From: Desulfocarbo indianensis
GTDB lineage: Bacteria > Desulfobacterota > Desulfarculia > Desulfarculales > Desulfarculaceae
Direction: 5' to 3'
DNA length: 64,000 bases
Assembly: GCA_001184205.1 (NCBI GenBank)
Contig: LBMP01000001.1
Coordinates: 834,001-898,000, forward strand
Below the pieces are notes generated by a model. That model was not told the DNA's origin, did not search any database, and saw only the letters and a list, made by a program, of their open reading frames with translations. Every line of letters begins with the position of its first letter. Positions within the stretch are counted from its first letter, which is position 1. The position numbers were made by a program, and so were the translations under genes. Below are positions 27,157 through 36,175 of the stretch, piece by piece.

Positions 27157-28188
27157 ATGCGGCTAGTTTTGCTTTTAGGCGCGTTGCTGGCGGCGCTGGC
27201 CGCCGGCCCGGCGGCGGCGAGCGAGGGCGCCACCACCTATACGGAAATCTACATAGCCCAGCACGCCAGCGACAAGGTGGATTTGTGCGGGTTTTACGAC
27301 GAGGGCGGCCGGGTGCTGCACATCAAGCAATTCGGCGACAAGGTGCGGGGCTACCTGGCCCAAGGCTCCACCCCCTGCCTCAAGTCTCCCCAAATGTATT
27401 TCTACGGCACCCTCAGCGGCGTCAAGTTCACGGGCAAGATGACGGTGTGCAATCCGGAGATTTGCGTGGAGGCCGGCCAGATGAACCCCACCAGGGAAAC
27501 CCATTTCGAGTTCATGGCCTTTGACGGCGGCAAGCGGCTCTACGGGCATTGGGTGCACGACCGCATCGAATACCGCGAGGAGGGCGGTCGGGTGGTTAGC
27601 TGCTGGGACTCGAAAAAGGTCAATAAGCTGGACTTCAACGCCACCCGGCGGGAAGACGATTGCGCCTCCCTGCAATTGGCCCTGGAGCAGCGCAAGCAGA
27701 TGCTGGCCTGGTACCGGGAGTACAAGGTCACCTCCCGCGGCGCGCTGGTGGGGCCCGACGGCCGGGAGGTGGCCGGCGGGTTCAACGGCGTGCAGGATGA
27801 GCTGGCCCAGCGGGTGGCCGGTCCCCGGGCCGGGGGATCGGGCGTGCACGGGTCCATTGATTTCTGGCGCTTCGAGGACGTGGTGGCCGGCAACAAGCGG
27901 GGCCACGCAGAGCTCTGCTGGTGCGAGACCCACTGCGCCGATGACCCCAACCTGGACTGCGTGGAAGCCTGGGCCCAGGACGAATGCCAGGCCCATGAAG
28001 CGGCCCATTGCCGGTCCATGAAGGAGCTGTGCCAGAACCAAATCGCGGGCCGGCCCTATGCCGAGGCCCTGGCCAATTGGCAGGCCTACACCGGAAACGC
28101 CGGGGCGCAGCTGGCCGAGGAGATCGCCGCCTACCAGGTGAGCATCGCCACCCTGGAGAAAAAGCTGAAAGAAGCCGGCTGCCGCTAA
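27157..28188 (+). CDS. Exported cysteine-rich hypothetical protein
   Basis: 343 residues with a signal peptide (about 1-20, ending AAAS). An N-terminal beta-rich part (about 22-140) contains paired Cys residues. The C-terminal part (about 240-343) is helical and Cys-rich (LCWCETHCADDPNLDC, DECQAHEAAHC). It ends in a coiled coil. ATG at 27157 follows GGGAG; a start 32 codons upstream lacks a signal peptide at the right place. Family not recognised; disulfide-stabilised periplasmic protein likely. It lies about 120 bases after asparaginase and may be co-transcribed. Confidence 0.7.
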   Translation: MRLVLLLGALLAALAAGPAAASEGATTYTEIYIAQHASDKVDLCGFYDEGGRVLHIKQFGDKVRGYLAQGSTPCLKSPQMYFYGTLSGVKFTGKMTVCNPEICVEAGQMNPTRETHFEFMAFDGGKRLYGHWVHDRIEYREEGGRVVSCWDSKKVNKLDFNATRREDDCASLQLALEQRKQMLAWYREYKVTSRGALVGPDGREVAGGFNGVQDELAQRVAGPRAGGSGVHGSIDFWRFEDVVAGNKRGHAELCWCETHCADDPNLDCVEAWAQDECQAHEAAHCRSMKELCQNQIAGRPYAEALANWQAYTGNAGAQLAEEIAAYQVSIATLEKKLKEAGCR

Positions 28189-28991
28189 AGGCTTGCGGCG
28201 CAGGTAATCCCTGGGCTGCCGGCAAGGCTGGATCGAAGCGGCGGGCCAAGGGACGGGCAAAGGGGGGGGTGACGGCTTGGCGATCATGGGTGGCGATTAT
28301 TAACGGCGGGGATTCTTGCCGGGGATTTTTGCGCAGCCGCCCCCTAAAGCAAACGCTTTATCTCCCATGAGTGATGAACGCCATGCCGCCCGCGTCTGGC
28401 GGGCGGAGCCTTTGCTTGCCTGTGCTTCCCACACTTTCAGGTAACTGATATACGGCGCGATCACTGCCCCCCTTTTTGCCTGGGCCGCCGCGCCAGCGGC
28501 CGGCGGCGGAGGGCCTCGTTATATTTTATTAATTATATCGATTAGATAATAGGCCCATGCCGGCCGAGGGCCTGGCCTCGAATCGAGATTACCTATTTGA
28601 CTGGCCCGCCGTTTTTACATCTAATAACCACACTTGTCCCCCATGATCTTTGGTGCGCGCTATGGCTTTTTATATCGGTTTCACCTGACTTCCCTGCCGA
28701 GACGCTACCCGGGCTGGGTAGAAGGGAAAACCGATGTCGCCATCCTGGCGTCCGCGCCGTCTTCACTGACCATCAGTAGCCCTTCCTGGAACCTCCCGGG
28801 TCGCCCTTGCCTCGGGCCGTGACGCCTGAGCTGATTTCCCAACGGGAGGTATGCGTGTCCTGTTTCCTTGAACCGGGGATGCCGGCCGTTTCCGGCCGGC
28901 GTTCAGCCTGTGGTTTTCCGGCTTGCCACGCGTGGTCCGCCGGTAGACCCCGGCGCCGGTTATTCCAGCCTCAAACCGAAAGGCTTAATAA
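28189..28991. other. 803-bp non-coding region before the formate dehydrogenase genes
   Basis: No convincing gene: the short open frames at 28597-28822 and 28807-29010 overlap each other, lack ribosome binding sites and have no domain character. The region contains a structured leader (28674-28735), a small stem ACTGA/TCAGT near 28764 and a strong inverted repeat GCCGGCCG/CGGCCGGC near 28881. An AT-rich stretch near 28518-28550 may contain the promoter. Confidence 0.5.
28674..28735 (+). ncRNA. Candidate structured leader RNA or riboswitch
   Basis: Three stacked perfect stems fold this segment: ATCGGTT/AACCGAT, TTCCCT/AGGGAA and CTACCC/GGGTAG closing loop GGGCT. Both internal loops are asymmetric and lie on the 5' side (TCACCTGAC and GCCGAGACG). 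Purine-rich internal loops of this kind are typical of ligand-binding RNA. It is about 260 bases upstream of molybdopterin-enzyme genes, so a molybdenum- or tungsten-cofactor sensor is one hypothesis, but it does not match the Moco RNA features that I remember. Confidence 0.4.
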
Positions 28992-30929
28992 ATGTCGCAA
29001 TCGATTTTAAAAACTTGGCAACCGGCATCGGAAAAGGATGACCACGCCGCCGCCGCCCTAGAGCGGGCCGCCCGGCAGGGTCCGGTGCGGGCCCTCATGG
29101 GTTCGCAAGGCGTGGCGGTGCTGGACCCTGCGGTGAACCTGGTGGACCTGACCCGCGCCTACGTGGAATTGGCCAGGGACATGTCCTGCGGCCAGTGTTT
29201 TCCCTGCCGCCTGGGCACCGCCCAGTTGGCCAGCATCATGGCCCGCATCTGCGGCGGCCAGGGATCGCGGGAGGACCTGGCGCGCCTGGAGACGCTGGCG
29301 CAACGGATTTCGGATACGGCCCGCTGCGATATCGGCCGCACCCTGGCCAAGCCCATAGGCGATGTGCTGGCCGCCCATAGGGACGTTTTCCTGGCGGCGG
29401 TGAAGGCCGGCCGGGCCGTGGAAAAGGGCCGCTACCAGACCCTGGTCACCGCGCCCTGCATAAACGCCTGCCCCTCCCACGTGGACGTTCCCGCCTATCT
29501 GGAAGGCATCCGCCTGGACCGCTGGGACCAGGCCATGGCCGCCGTGCGGCGCGATTGCCCCATGCCGGGCACCATAGGCCGGGTGTGCGTGCGCCCCTGC
29601 GAGGCCAATTGCCGGCGCTCCCGCCTGGATCAGCCCCTGGCCATCCGTGCGCTCAAGCGCTTTTTGGCCGACCGGGAGATGGAGGGCGCCATCACGCCGC
29701 CCGAGGCCCCGGCCCAGTTCAAGCAAGAGAAGGTGGCGGTGGTGGGGGCCGGCCCGGCCGGGCTTTCCTGCGCCTATTACCTGGGCCGCCTGGGCTACCG
29801 GACCACCGTGTTCGAGACCCAGGAATCGCCGGGCGGCATGGCCGCCTTCGGCATACCCTCCTATCGCCTGCCCAGATCGGTGCTGGCCTTCGAGGCCTCC
29901 CAGGTGGAGCGCATGGGCGCGGAGATACGCTACGGCGTCACCCTGGGCCGGGATTTGAGCCTGGAGGATTTGGGCCAACAGGGATACCAGGCCGTGTTCC
30001 TGGGGGTGGGCGCGCCCGAGGCTTCCGCCATGCGCTGCGAGGGGGAGGACGCGGGCTATCAGTGCTTCATGACCGGCGTGGAGTTCTTGGCCCAGGCCGC
30101 CCGCGGCCAACAGCCCCTGCAAGGCGACAAGATGCTGGTCATCGGCGGGGGCAACGTGGCCATGGATTGCGTGCGCACCGCCCGCCGCCTGGGCTTCGGC
30201 CAGGTGAATCTGCTCTACCGCCGCACCGAGGCCGAGATGCCCGCCGACCCGCTGGAGATCAAGGAGGCCCAGGAAGAGGGTGTGGAGTTCCACTATCTGG
30301 TGGCGCCGGTCAAGGTGCTGGCCAGCCAGGGCAAGGTCACGGGCCTGCAATGCCTGCGCATGGAATTGGGCGAGCCGGACGACTCGGGCCGCAGAAGGCC
30401 CGTGCCGGTGAAGGGCTCGGAGTTCGTGCTGGAGTGCGAGGCCATCGTCCCGGCCGTGGGCCAGGTCTGCGTGGTGGATTGCGTGCTGCCGGATGAAAAC
30501 AAGCTCACCCCCTGGAAAACCCTGGTGGTGGATCAGGACACCTTCCAGAGCGGCGACCACCGCGTGTTCGGCGGCGGTGACTGCGTCACCGGCCCCGCCA
30601 CCCTCATAGGGGCGCTGGCCGCCGGCAAAAAGGCCGCGGGCTTCATCGCCCAATATCTGGAGCAAGGCTCATGCGCGGCCGGTCCCCGCGAAGCCCTGGA
30701 AAGCCTGGTGCGGGAGCTGGGGGTGTACGACCCCGAGGAGGAGTTCCCCTTCCCCGGCCTCAGTGAGCGCGAGGAGCCTGGCGTCCTGGACCCCCAGGAA
30801 CGGGTGCGCGGGTTCGACGAAGTGGAGTCCGGCCTGGAGCCGGCCCAGGCGCGGGCGGAAGCCGACCGTTGCCTGCGCTGTTACCGTATCGCCGTGGCCG
30901 CCCTGGGCCCGGCCGCCAGCAGGAGTTGA
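28992..30929 (+). CDS. NuoF-type Fe-S domain fused to GltD-like FAD oxidoreductase (formate dehydrogenase partner)
   Basis: 645 residues. An N-terminal NuoF-like cluster motif SCGQCFPCRLG (C66, C69, C72) with C112 would bind a [4Fe-4S] cluster. A GltD-like part follows: Cys motif APCINACPSHVDVPAY and later RVCVRPCEANCRRS (C199, C203, C207), FAD motif GAGPAGLSC (252-260) and a second nucleotide motif GGGNVAMDC. The flavin part should move electrons between NAD(P)H and the Fe-S clusters. The downstream formate dehydrogenase starts 5 bases after its stop, so the two probably form one soluble complex. NuoF's own FMN domain is missing; electrons should pass through the GltD flavin instead (inference). 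Confidence 0.85.
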   Translation: MSQSILKTWQPASEKDDHAAAALERAARQGPVRALMGSQGVAVLDPAVNLVDLTRAYVELARDMSCGQCFPCRLGTAQLASIMARICGGQGSREDLARLETLAQRISDTARCDIGRTLAKPIGDVLAAHRDVFLAAVKAGRAVEKGRYQTLVTAPCINACPSHVDVPAYLEGIRLDRWDQAMAAVRRDCPMPGTIGRVCVRPCEANCRRSRLDQPLAIRALKRFLADREMEGAITPPEAPAQFKQEKVAVVGAGPAGLSCAYYLGRLGYRTTVFETQESPGGMAAFGIPSYRLPRSVLAFEASQVERMGAEIRYGVTLGRDLSLEDLGQQGYQAVFLGVGAPEASAMRCEGEDAGYQCFMTGVEFLAQAARGQQPLQGDKMLVIGGGNVAMDCVRTARRLGFGQVNLLYRRTEAEMPADPLEIKEAQEEGVEFHYLVAPVKVLASQGKVTGLQCLRMELGEPDDSGRRRPVPVKGSEFVLECEAIVPAVGQVCVVDCVLPDENKLTPWKTLVVDQDTFQSGDHRVFGGGDCVTGPATLIGALAAGKKAAGFIAQYLEQGSCAAGPREALESLVRELGVYDPEEEFPFPGLSEREEPGVLDPQERVRGFDEVESGLEPAQARAEADRCLRCYRIAVAALGPAASRS

Positions 30930-30934
30930 TCGGC

Positions 30935-33709
30935 ATGGCACAGATGATAATCAATGGAGAGAAAGCTTCCTTCGAGCCTGGGCGGACCATCTTGGAGGTC
31001 GCCCAGTCCCTGGGAATCAAGATACCCACCCTTTGTCACTTGCCCCAGACCAAGGCCACCGGCGTTTGCCGCATCTGCGTGGTGGAGGTGGCCGGGGCCG
31101 ACCGGCTCTTGCCCGCCTGCGAGACCCCGGCGGCCGAGGGCATGGAGGTGAAAACCGAGAGCCCCAGGGTGATCGAGGCCCGCAAGACCATCCTGGAGAT
31201 GCTGGTGGCCTCGGGACAGCACAATTGTTTCCTCATGGACCTGCCGCCGGACAGTTGGACCAGCGCCCAGATTGAGGCCATGTCCCGGCCGTGGCACGAC
31301 AAAATCTGCCCGGCCCACGGCGATTGCCGCTTGCAGGATCTGGTGGTGGAGTACGGGGTGCGCGCCAATGGGCAGGAGCCCCCCGCCGACGATTATCCCC
31401 TGGACGACAGCCATCCCATGATCGTGCGCGACTTCAGCCGCTGCATCCAGTGCGGCCGTTGCGTGCAGGCCTGCAACGAGGTGCAGGTGAACCAGGCCAT
31501 CCCCGCCCCCTGGGGCCCCCGCAAGGACCGGGACCCGGAACGGGGCTGGTATCCCCTGGCGGACTACGAGCAATGCACCCACTGCGGCGAGTGCGTGCAG
31601 GCCTGCCCGGTGGGGGCCCTGTTCGAAAAGAAGGCCTACGGCCTGGCCTATGCCAACGAGACCGAAAAAGTGCGCACCACCTGCCCCTATTGCGGGGTGG
31701 GCTGCCAGCAATTGCTGCACGTGAAGGACGGAAAAATCGTGCGGGTCACCGGCGCGGAGAACGGCGAACCCAACCACGGCCGCCTGTGCGTGAAGGGCCG
31801 CTTCGGCTACGATTTCATTTACTCGGAAGAGCGCCTCACCGCCCCCCTCATCCGGGAGGGCGAATCCTTCCGCGAGGCATCCTGGGACGAGGCCCTGGAT
31901 CTGGTGGCCAAACGGTTCATGGAGATACGGGAGAAGCACGGCCCCGACGCTCTCGGCGGGGTGAGCTGCGCCCGCTCCATAAACGAAGACTCCTACAACA
32001 TGCAAAAGCTTTTCCGCGCGGCCATCGGCACCAACAACATCGATCATTGCGCGCGCGTCTGCCACGCCCCCACCGTGGCCGGCCTGGCCCAGTCCTTCGG
32101 CTCCGGGGCCATGACCAATTCCTTCGCCGATTTCCCCAAGGCCAAGATGTTCTTCGTCATCGGCTCCAACACCACCGAGGCGCACCCCGTGGCCGCCACC
32201 TATATGAAGCAGGCGGTGCGCGCCGGCGCCAGGATGATAGTGGCGGACCCCCGCGAAAACGGCATAGCCCGCCACGCCCAGCGCTACGTGCCCATCAAGG
32301 TGGGCTCGGACGTGGCCTTTATCAACGGCCTCATGAACGTGCTCATCAACGAAAACCTCTACGACCGCAAATACGTGGAATCCTGCACCGTGGGATTCGA
32401 CAAGATGCGGGAGGTGGTGATGGCCTACCCGCCGGAGCGCGCCGCCGAGATAGCCGGGGTGAGCCCGGAGGACATCCGCGAGGTGGCCAGGGAATTGGCT
32501 TCGGTGAAACCGCTGATGCTGGTCTACACCCTGGGCATCACCGAGCACACCTGCGGGGTGAACAACGTGCTTTCCTGCGCCAACTTGCAGATGCTATTGG
32601 GCAACGTGGGCTTCGAGTGCGGCGGGGTGAATCCCCTGCGCGGCCAGAACAACGTGCAAGGCGCCTGCGACATGGGCGCGCTGCCCAATGTTTATCCCGG
32701 CTACCAGAAAGTGGTGGACCCGGCCTCCCGCGAAAAGTTCGAAAAGATCTGGGGCGTGAAACTGCCGGAGCACAACGGCCTCATGATCCCCCAGATGCTG
32801 AACGGCCTGACCGACGGCAGTCTGAAGGCCTTGTACGTGTTCGGCGAGAACCTGGCCAGCACCGAGCCGGACATCAGCCACGTGGAGCATTGCCTGGCCT
32901 CGGCCGAGTTTCTGGTGTGCAACGATATCTTCCCCACCGAGACCACCCGCTTCGCCCACGTGGTCTTGCCGGCCACGGCCTGGAGCGAGGACGACGGCAC
33001 CTTCACCAACAGCGAACGCCGGGTCAACCGGGTGCGCAAGGTCTCGGAGCCGCCGGGAATCTCCAAACCCAATTGGTGGATATTCAAGGAGATCGCCGCG
33101 CGCATGGGCCACAAGTGGGATTCCGCCAGCTCCCGGGAAATCTGGGACAACGAGGTATCGGCGTTCTCTCCGCCGTTCGCCGGCATCAAGTACAGCCGCA
33201 TCGAGCACGACGGCCTGCAATGGCCGGTGCCGGACGTGAACCACCCCGGCACCACCTATCTGCACAAGGATGGTCACTTCACCTGCGGCCTGGGCAACTT
33301 CGTGGCGGTGGAATGGACCCCGCCGGCCGAGGTGCCCGACGAGGAATATCCCCTGGTGCTGAGCACCGGCCGCCGCTTGTACCACTATCACACCCGCACC
33401 CAAACCGGTCACTGCCTGGGCCTGAACGAGCTTTTGGGCGAGGAGACCGCGGACATCTCCCTGGACGACGCCCGGCGCATGAATATCCAGGACGGCGAAA
33501 CGGTTCTGGTGAGTTCCCGCCGGGGGCGGGTGAAGGTGCGCGCCCGGGTCACCCCGGAGGTGAAGCCCGGCATGGTCTGGATGGCTTTCCATTTCCGGGA
33601 GAACAACGCCAACTGGCTGACCAACCAGGCCTTTGACCCGGTCTCCTTTACCGCGGAATACAAGGCCTGCGCCGTGAAGGTGGAAAAGATGACCGCCCAG
33701 GCGGGCTAA
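30935..33709 (+). CDS. fdhA: Formate dehydrogenase alpha subunit, Cys type, with NuoG-like N-terminus
   Basis: 924 residues. The N-terminus holds a [2Fe-2S] domain (C34, C45, C48, C62), then two [4Fe-4S] motifs (CIQCGRCVQAC at 170-180; CTHCGECVQAC at 214-224) and the molybdopterin-domain cluster (C250, C253, C257, C285). The active site is HCARVCHAPTVAGL with Cys376 where many relatives have selenocysteine. It oxidises formate to CO2 or runs in reverse, using a bis-MGD cofactor with Mo or W. No signal peptide, so cytoplasmic. ATG at 30935 follows GGAG; an upstream frame is not used. Confidence 0.95.
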   Translation: MAQMIINGEKASFEPGRTILEVAQSLGIKIPTLCHLPQTKATGVCRICVVEVAGADRLLPACETPAAEGMEVKTESPRVIEARKTILEMLVASGQHNCFLMDLPPDSWTSAQIEAMSRPWHDKICPAHGDCRLQDLVVEYGVRANGQEPPADDYPLDDSHPMIVRDFSRCIQCGRCVQACNEVQVNQAIPAPWGPRKDRDPERGWYPLADYEQCTHCGECVQACPVGALFEKKAYGLAYANETEKVRTTCPYCGVGCQQLLHVKDGKIVRVTGAENGEPNHGRLCVKGRFGYDFIYSEERLTAPLIREGESFREASWDEALDLVAKRFMEIREKHGPDALGGVSCARSINEDSYNMQKLFRAAIGTNNIDHCARVCHAPTVAGLAQSFGSGAMTNSFADFPKAKMFFVIGSNTTEAHPVAATYMKQAVRAGARMIVADPRENGIARHAQRYVPIKVGSDVAFINGLMNVLINENLYDRKYVESCTVGFDKMREVVMAYPPERAAEIAGVSPEDIREVARELASVKPLMLVYTLGITEHTCGVNNVLSCANLQMLLGNVGFECGGVNPLRGQNNVQGACDMGALPNVYPGYQKVVDPASREKFEKIWGVKLPEHNGLMIPQMLNGLTDGSLKALYVFGENLASTEPDISHVEHCLASAEFLVCNDIFPTETTRFAHVVLPATAWSEDDGTFTNSERRVNRVRKVSEPPGISKPNWWIFKEIAARMGHKWDSASSREIWDNEVSAFSPPFAGIKYSRIEHDGLQWPVPDVNHPGTTYLHKDGHFTCGLGNFVAVEWTPPAEVPDEEYPLVLSTGRRLYHYHTRTQTGHCLGLNELLGEETADISLDDARRMNIQDGETVLVSSRRGRVKVRARVTPEVKPGMVWMAFHFRENNANWLTNQAFDPVSFTAEYKACAVKVEKMTAQAG

Positions 33710-34142
33710 CCGCCGGCGGCTTAACGTTTTGTGGTCTGACCGGGGTTGTTCACGCGCTGTTTGGGGGCTGGCTCGGTTGCCTCCTGCAAAGCAGCGGCTC
33801 TCGGGCAGCGTGTGAACGATCCCGGCCTCCGCGCCGCCGCGCGCCGGAAGCCATGAACAGCGCGGCCCGCCTTATCGGCGGGCCGCGCATCAATACGTCG
33901 CGCTCTCTCTGGGCTTCCGACCAGCTCCTCGTGATAATGCCCATCAACTTACCGCCCCACTGGGACCGCCTGGCCCTGCCCTGGGCGGGGTAAGCCTGGA
34001 TATCGACCTTTGGCGGAGTTTGGCAGCGCCAGGGGGAAACCAAGAAGGGCGCTGTCGCGGATAAAGTTTACAAGTGGACGGGAAGTGTAAATGTGTTAAT
34101 GTGGGTGATACGGTCGGTGGTGGAGGGGCCTTGGAGACAGCC
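33710..34142. other. Intergenic region with a strong hairpin
   Basis: A 12-bp stem (GCGCGGCCCGCC / GGCGGGCCGCGC, 33859-33888) lies 150 bases after fdhA but has no T-tract, so its terminator role is uncertain. No gene is visible. The part after 34050 is AT-richer and holds the presumed promoter of the TetR gene. Confidence 0.45.
34067..34091. promoter_or_regulatory. Inverted repeat upstream of the TetR gene, possible operator
   Basis: TTTACA and TGTAAA form a 6-bp inverted repeat with a 13-base spacer, about 50 bases before the TetR start. TetR repressors often bind inverted repeats in their own promoters. The short arms make this weak. Confidence 0.3.
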
Positions 34143-34712
34143 ATGAACAAGACGGCGCAAAAAATATTCGTCGCGGCCAGGCAATGCTTTTTTCAGCACG
34201 GCTACAGCAAAACCAGCCTGACCATGATCGCGGAGCAGGCCGGGGTCTCCCGGGTGACTCTGTATAAATACTACAAGACCAAGGAAGAAATTTTCCGCGC
34301 CTTTGGCGCGATCTTTCTACGGGAGAGGCTGGAGGAGTTCCAGGAGCTGCTGGAGAGGGAATCGGATTATTGGCGGCGGCTGGAGCGGGTCATGCACTCG
34401 TGGGTGGTCTCGCCCTTCGAAGCCATGGCCAGCGATTTGATAATCAGCGACCTGATGTACGCTCACAAGCAAATCAGCGGCGATTTTCGCCACAGCGATC
34501 AAACCCTCTTGACCAGGTTTTTGGAATCGATAACCCAGGAAGCCGATGATACGGGGCAGATAGATTTGATCGGGACCGGCCTGTGCAGCCGGGAGGTGGC
34601 CGGGGTCATTTCCATCATGATCAGGGGGCTGATCGACAACGGCCTCAGCGAACTCCGGCAGGGAGTCGCCCAAATAATCAAGTTCCTCAAGGTCACTCTG
34701 CAAGCCGGTTGA
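34143..34712 (+). CDS. TetR family transcriptional regulator
   Basis: 189 residues. The N-terminal helix-turn-helix is typical: AARQCFFQHGYSKTSLTMIAEQ, then AGVSRVTLYKYYKTKEEIF (about 8-50). The C-terminal ligand domain is helical and not classifiable by eye. I chose the ATG at 34143 because GGAG precedes it; the frame open from 34074 has no helix-turn-helix character there. Ligand and targets unknown; the following small gene may be in the same transcript. Confidence 0.9.
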   Translation: MNKTAQKIFVAARQCFFQHGYSKTSLTMIAEQAGVSRVTLYKYYKTKEEIFRAFGAIFLRERLEEFQELLERESDYWRRLERVMHSWVVSPFEAMASDLIISDLMYAHKQISGDFRHSDQTLLTRFLESITQEADDTGQIDLIGTGLCSREVAGVISIMIRGLIDNGLSELRQGVAQIIKFLKVTLQAG

Positions 34713-34792
34713 TATAACGGCGCCCGGCCGGGGGCGCGCTTGTGTTCCAAACTGAAGCACGGCGGGGGGATAGCGAGAATAGGCGGGCGCGG

Positions 34793-35098
34793 ATGAATGC
34801 CATGACCAACCCAAGCGCTGAACGGATAGCCAAGGCCGGCGCCAATTGTTCCGCCATCGCCGCCGGCATCTGCGCCGGCCTGCTGTTTTTCTCCGACCTG
34901 ACGGCCGAAGGCCAGGGCCGGACCGCCGACGGCGAACTGGGCTGGCTTTTGATCGTTTCCGACGTGTTGTTCTCCCTGGCCGCCTGCGCCCTGACCGGGG
35001 CCCTGGTCAGGTTCCTGCTCTGGGATTGCCTGTTCGAGCCGCTCCTGGCCAGGGCTGCCCGCGGCTCCATGGAAAAAAGCCGGCCGGAGGCCTCCTGA
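34793..35098 (+). CDS. Small membrane protein with two helices
   Basis: 101 residues. Two hydrophobic segments (about 18-34 and 50-75) flank a hydrophilic loop (LTAEGQGRTADGELG). The tail is basic. ATG at 34793 is chosen because the region before it has no coding character. It lies 80 bases after the TetR gene. No recognisable family. Confidence 0.5.
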   Translation: MNAMTNPSAERIAKAGANCSAIAAGICAGLLFFSDLTAEGQGRTADGELGWLLIVSDVLFSLAACALTGALVRFLLWDCLFEPLLARAARGSMEKSRPEAS

Positions 35099-35239
35099 AA
35101 AAGACCGTGGCTAAAAGAATCAGGCAACTGGCCGTCACTGAACAATCGGAAAAGATAACCTAGACTTGCGGGCCGTAAACTGCAAAAGGCGCTTACGGCC
35201 AACAGGGAGCGTCAGCCGCTAGCAGCCTTTTTATGGGCA

Positions 35240-35271
35240 GCCGGTGAACGAAGCGAGGCTTGTTCACCGGC
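35240..35271. other. Hairpin between convergent genes
   Basis: A perfect 10-bp stem GCCGGTGAAC / GTTCACCGGC, extended inside by AAGC/GCTT, lies between the ends of two convergent genes. There is no T-tract on either strand, so a classical terminator is not proven. Confidence 0.5.
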
Positions 35272-35277
35272 AAAGCG

Positions 35278-35925
35278 CTAGTCGTTTATCCTGCCGGACA
35301 CAGCTGGGCTGTCTGGCGGCGCGTTGGAAACCGGGGCCTCAAAAATACTGGCCTTGGACTCAATGGTTGCCCACAGCCAAGCGACATCATCATCACAAGT
35401 GCAGGGATGCAGGTCTATGCCTGTGATCAAACAAGTTTTATTGTCATCGGCGTCCGTCCAGGTGGCAACACACCCTTCGTAACGAAGAGTATTGTCTTCC
35501 AATAATTTTAGTTCCGTCGAAAATTCGCCCTTGGCTGGCGTTGTCGTGTAAGTGCCGCCACATTTGGTGCTGCCTTGAATAACGGTGAGTCCCCCTATGG
35601 ACAAGCGGCGATCCCCATCATCCACTATCTCTCCCATAAATAGGGCGGCCCCTAAAGCCTCACTGCAGTCGCGGACGCCGCTTTTTCTCACTCGGTGTCC
35701 TATGAACACCGTTCCGCCCGTATGGGTCAGGTCCATTCGCCATTCGCTGAATATAATCCCCTCGCCGTTAGGGGCTGGGGCCTCGGCGCGGCCGCAGAAG
35801 TCCGCGGCCCCTGCCACGCCAGCAATGGACAATGAGAAAGCGGACGCGATCAGTATCCTGAGCAAATTTTTCGCGAAATTCGACGGGTTTTCCCAGAAAA
35901 TGCGGAACGTGCTGCACTTCAACAT
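35278..35925 (-). CDS. Secreted hypothetical protein
   Basis: 215 residues. A signal peptide (about 20-40, ending VAGAA) follows a short basic N-terminus. The mature part is beta-rich with six Cys residues (DFCGRAEAP, DCSEAL, KCGGTY, GCVATW, TCLITG, CTCDDD). Codon use is less GC-rich than neighbours, and the upstream region is AT-rich, so horizontal acquisition is possible. ATG at 35925 chosen after a GGGGGG run; a start 24 codons earlier is less likely. Family unknown. Confidence 0.65.
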   Translation of the reverse strand: MLKCSTFRIFWENPSNFAKNLLRILIASAFSLSIAGVAGAADFCGRAEAPAPNGEGIIFSEWRMDLTHTGGTVFIGHRVRKSGVRDCSEALGAALFMGEIVDDGDRRLSIGGLTVIQGSTKCGGTYTTTPAKGEFSTELKLLEDNTLRYEGCVATWTDADDNKTCLITGIDLHPCTCDDDVAWLWATIESKASIFEAPVSNAPPDSPAVSGRIND

Positions 35926-36093
35926 GTTTTGCCCCCCTTTTTTTGAGCAACATAGTATTAAGCGGGAGCGGGTAAGGTCAAGGATTATCGGCAACAACCG
36001 TGGAGCACAAGGAAGAAAGGCATAATATGTTTATTAATATTAAATCATTGCAAGCAACGCGCTTGCGTTGGATTTGAGAATGAATTTTGCGCT

Positions 36094-36131
36094 AAAAAAC
36101 CGGGCCGCCTCGTTACGAGGCGGCCCGGTTT
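36094..36131 (-). terminator. Rho-independent terminator after gcdA
   Basis: On the minus strand, AACCGGGCCGCCTCG and its complement form a 15-bp stem with a short loop, followed by TTTTTT. It lies about 45 bases after the gcdA stop codon. Confidence 0.9.
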
Positions 36132-36175
36132 GGTCTAGGCGTTCTGTCCCGCCGCGCCCTTTAAGGCGCTGGGCG

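Noticed and set aside
28189..28991. Moco riboswitch
   Set aside because: The expected Moco RNA segments that I remember (CACCUGGGUC, CCAGGGCGAAGG, CUGGAAAGGUG) are not found together; kept only as an unassigned structured leader.
28597..29010. Short overlapping open frames before the formate dehydrogenase genes
   Set aside because: No ribosome binding site, no domain, mutually overlapping, and inside the structured leader.
32062..32064. Selenocysteine codon in formate dehydrogenase
   Set aside because: The active-site codon is TGC (Cys376), not TGA, so no recoding is needed despite the presence of yedF.
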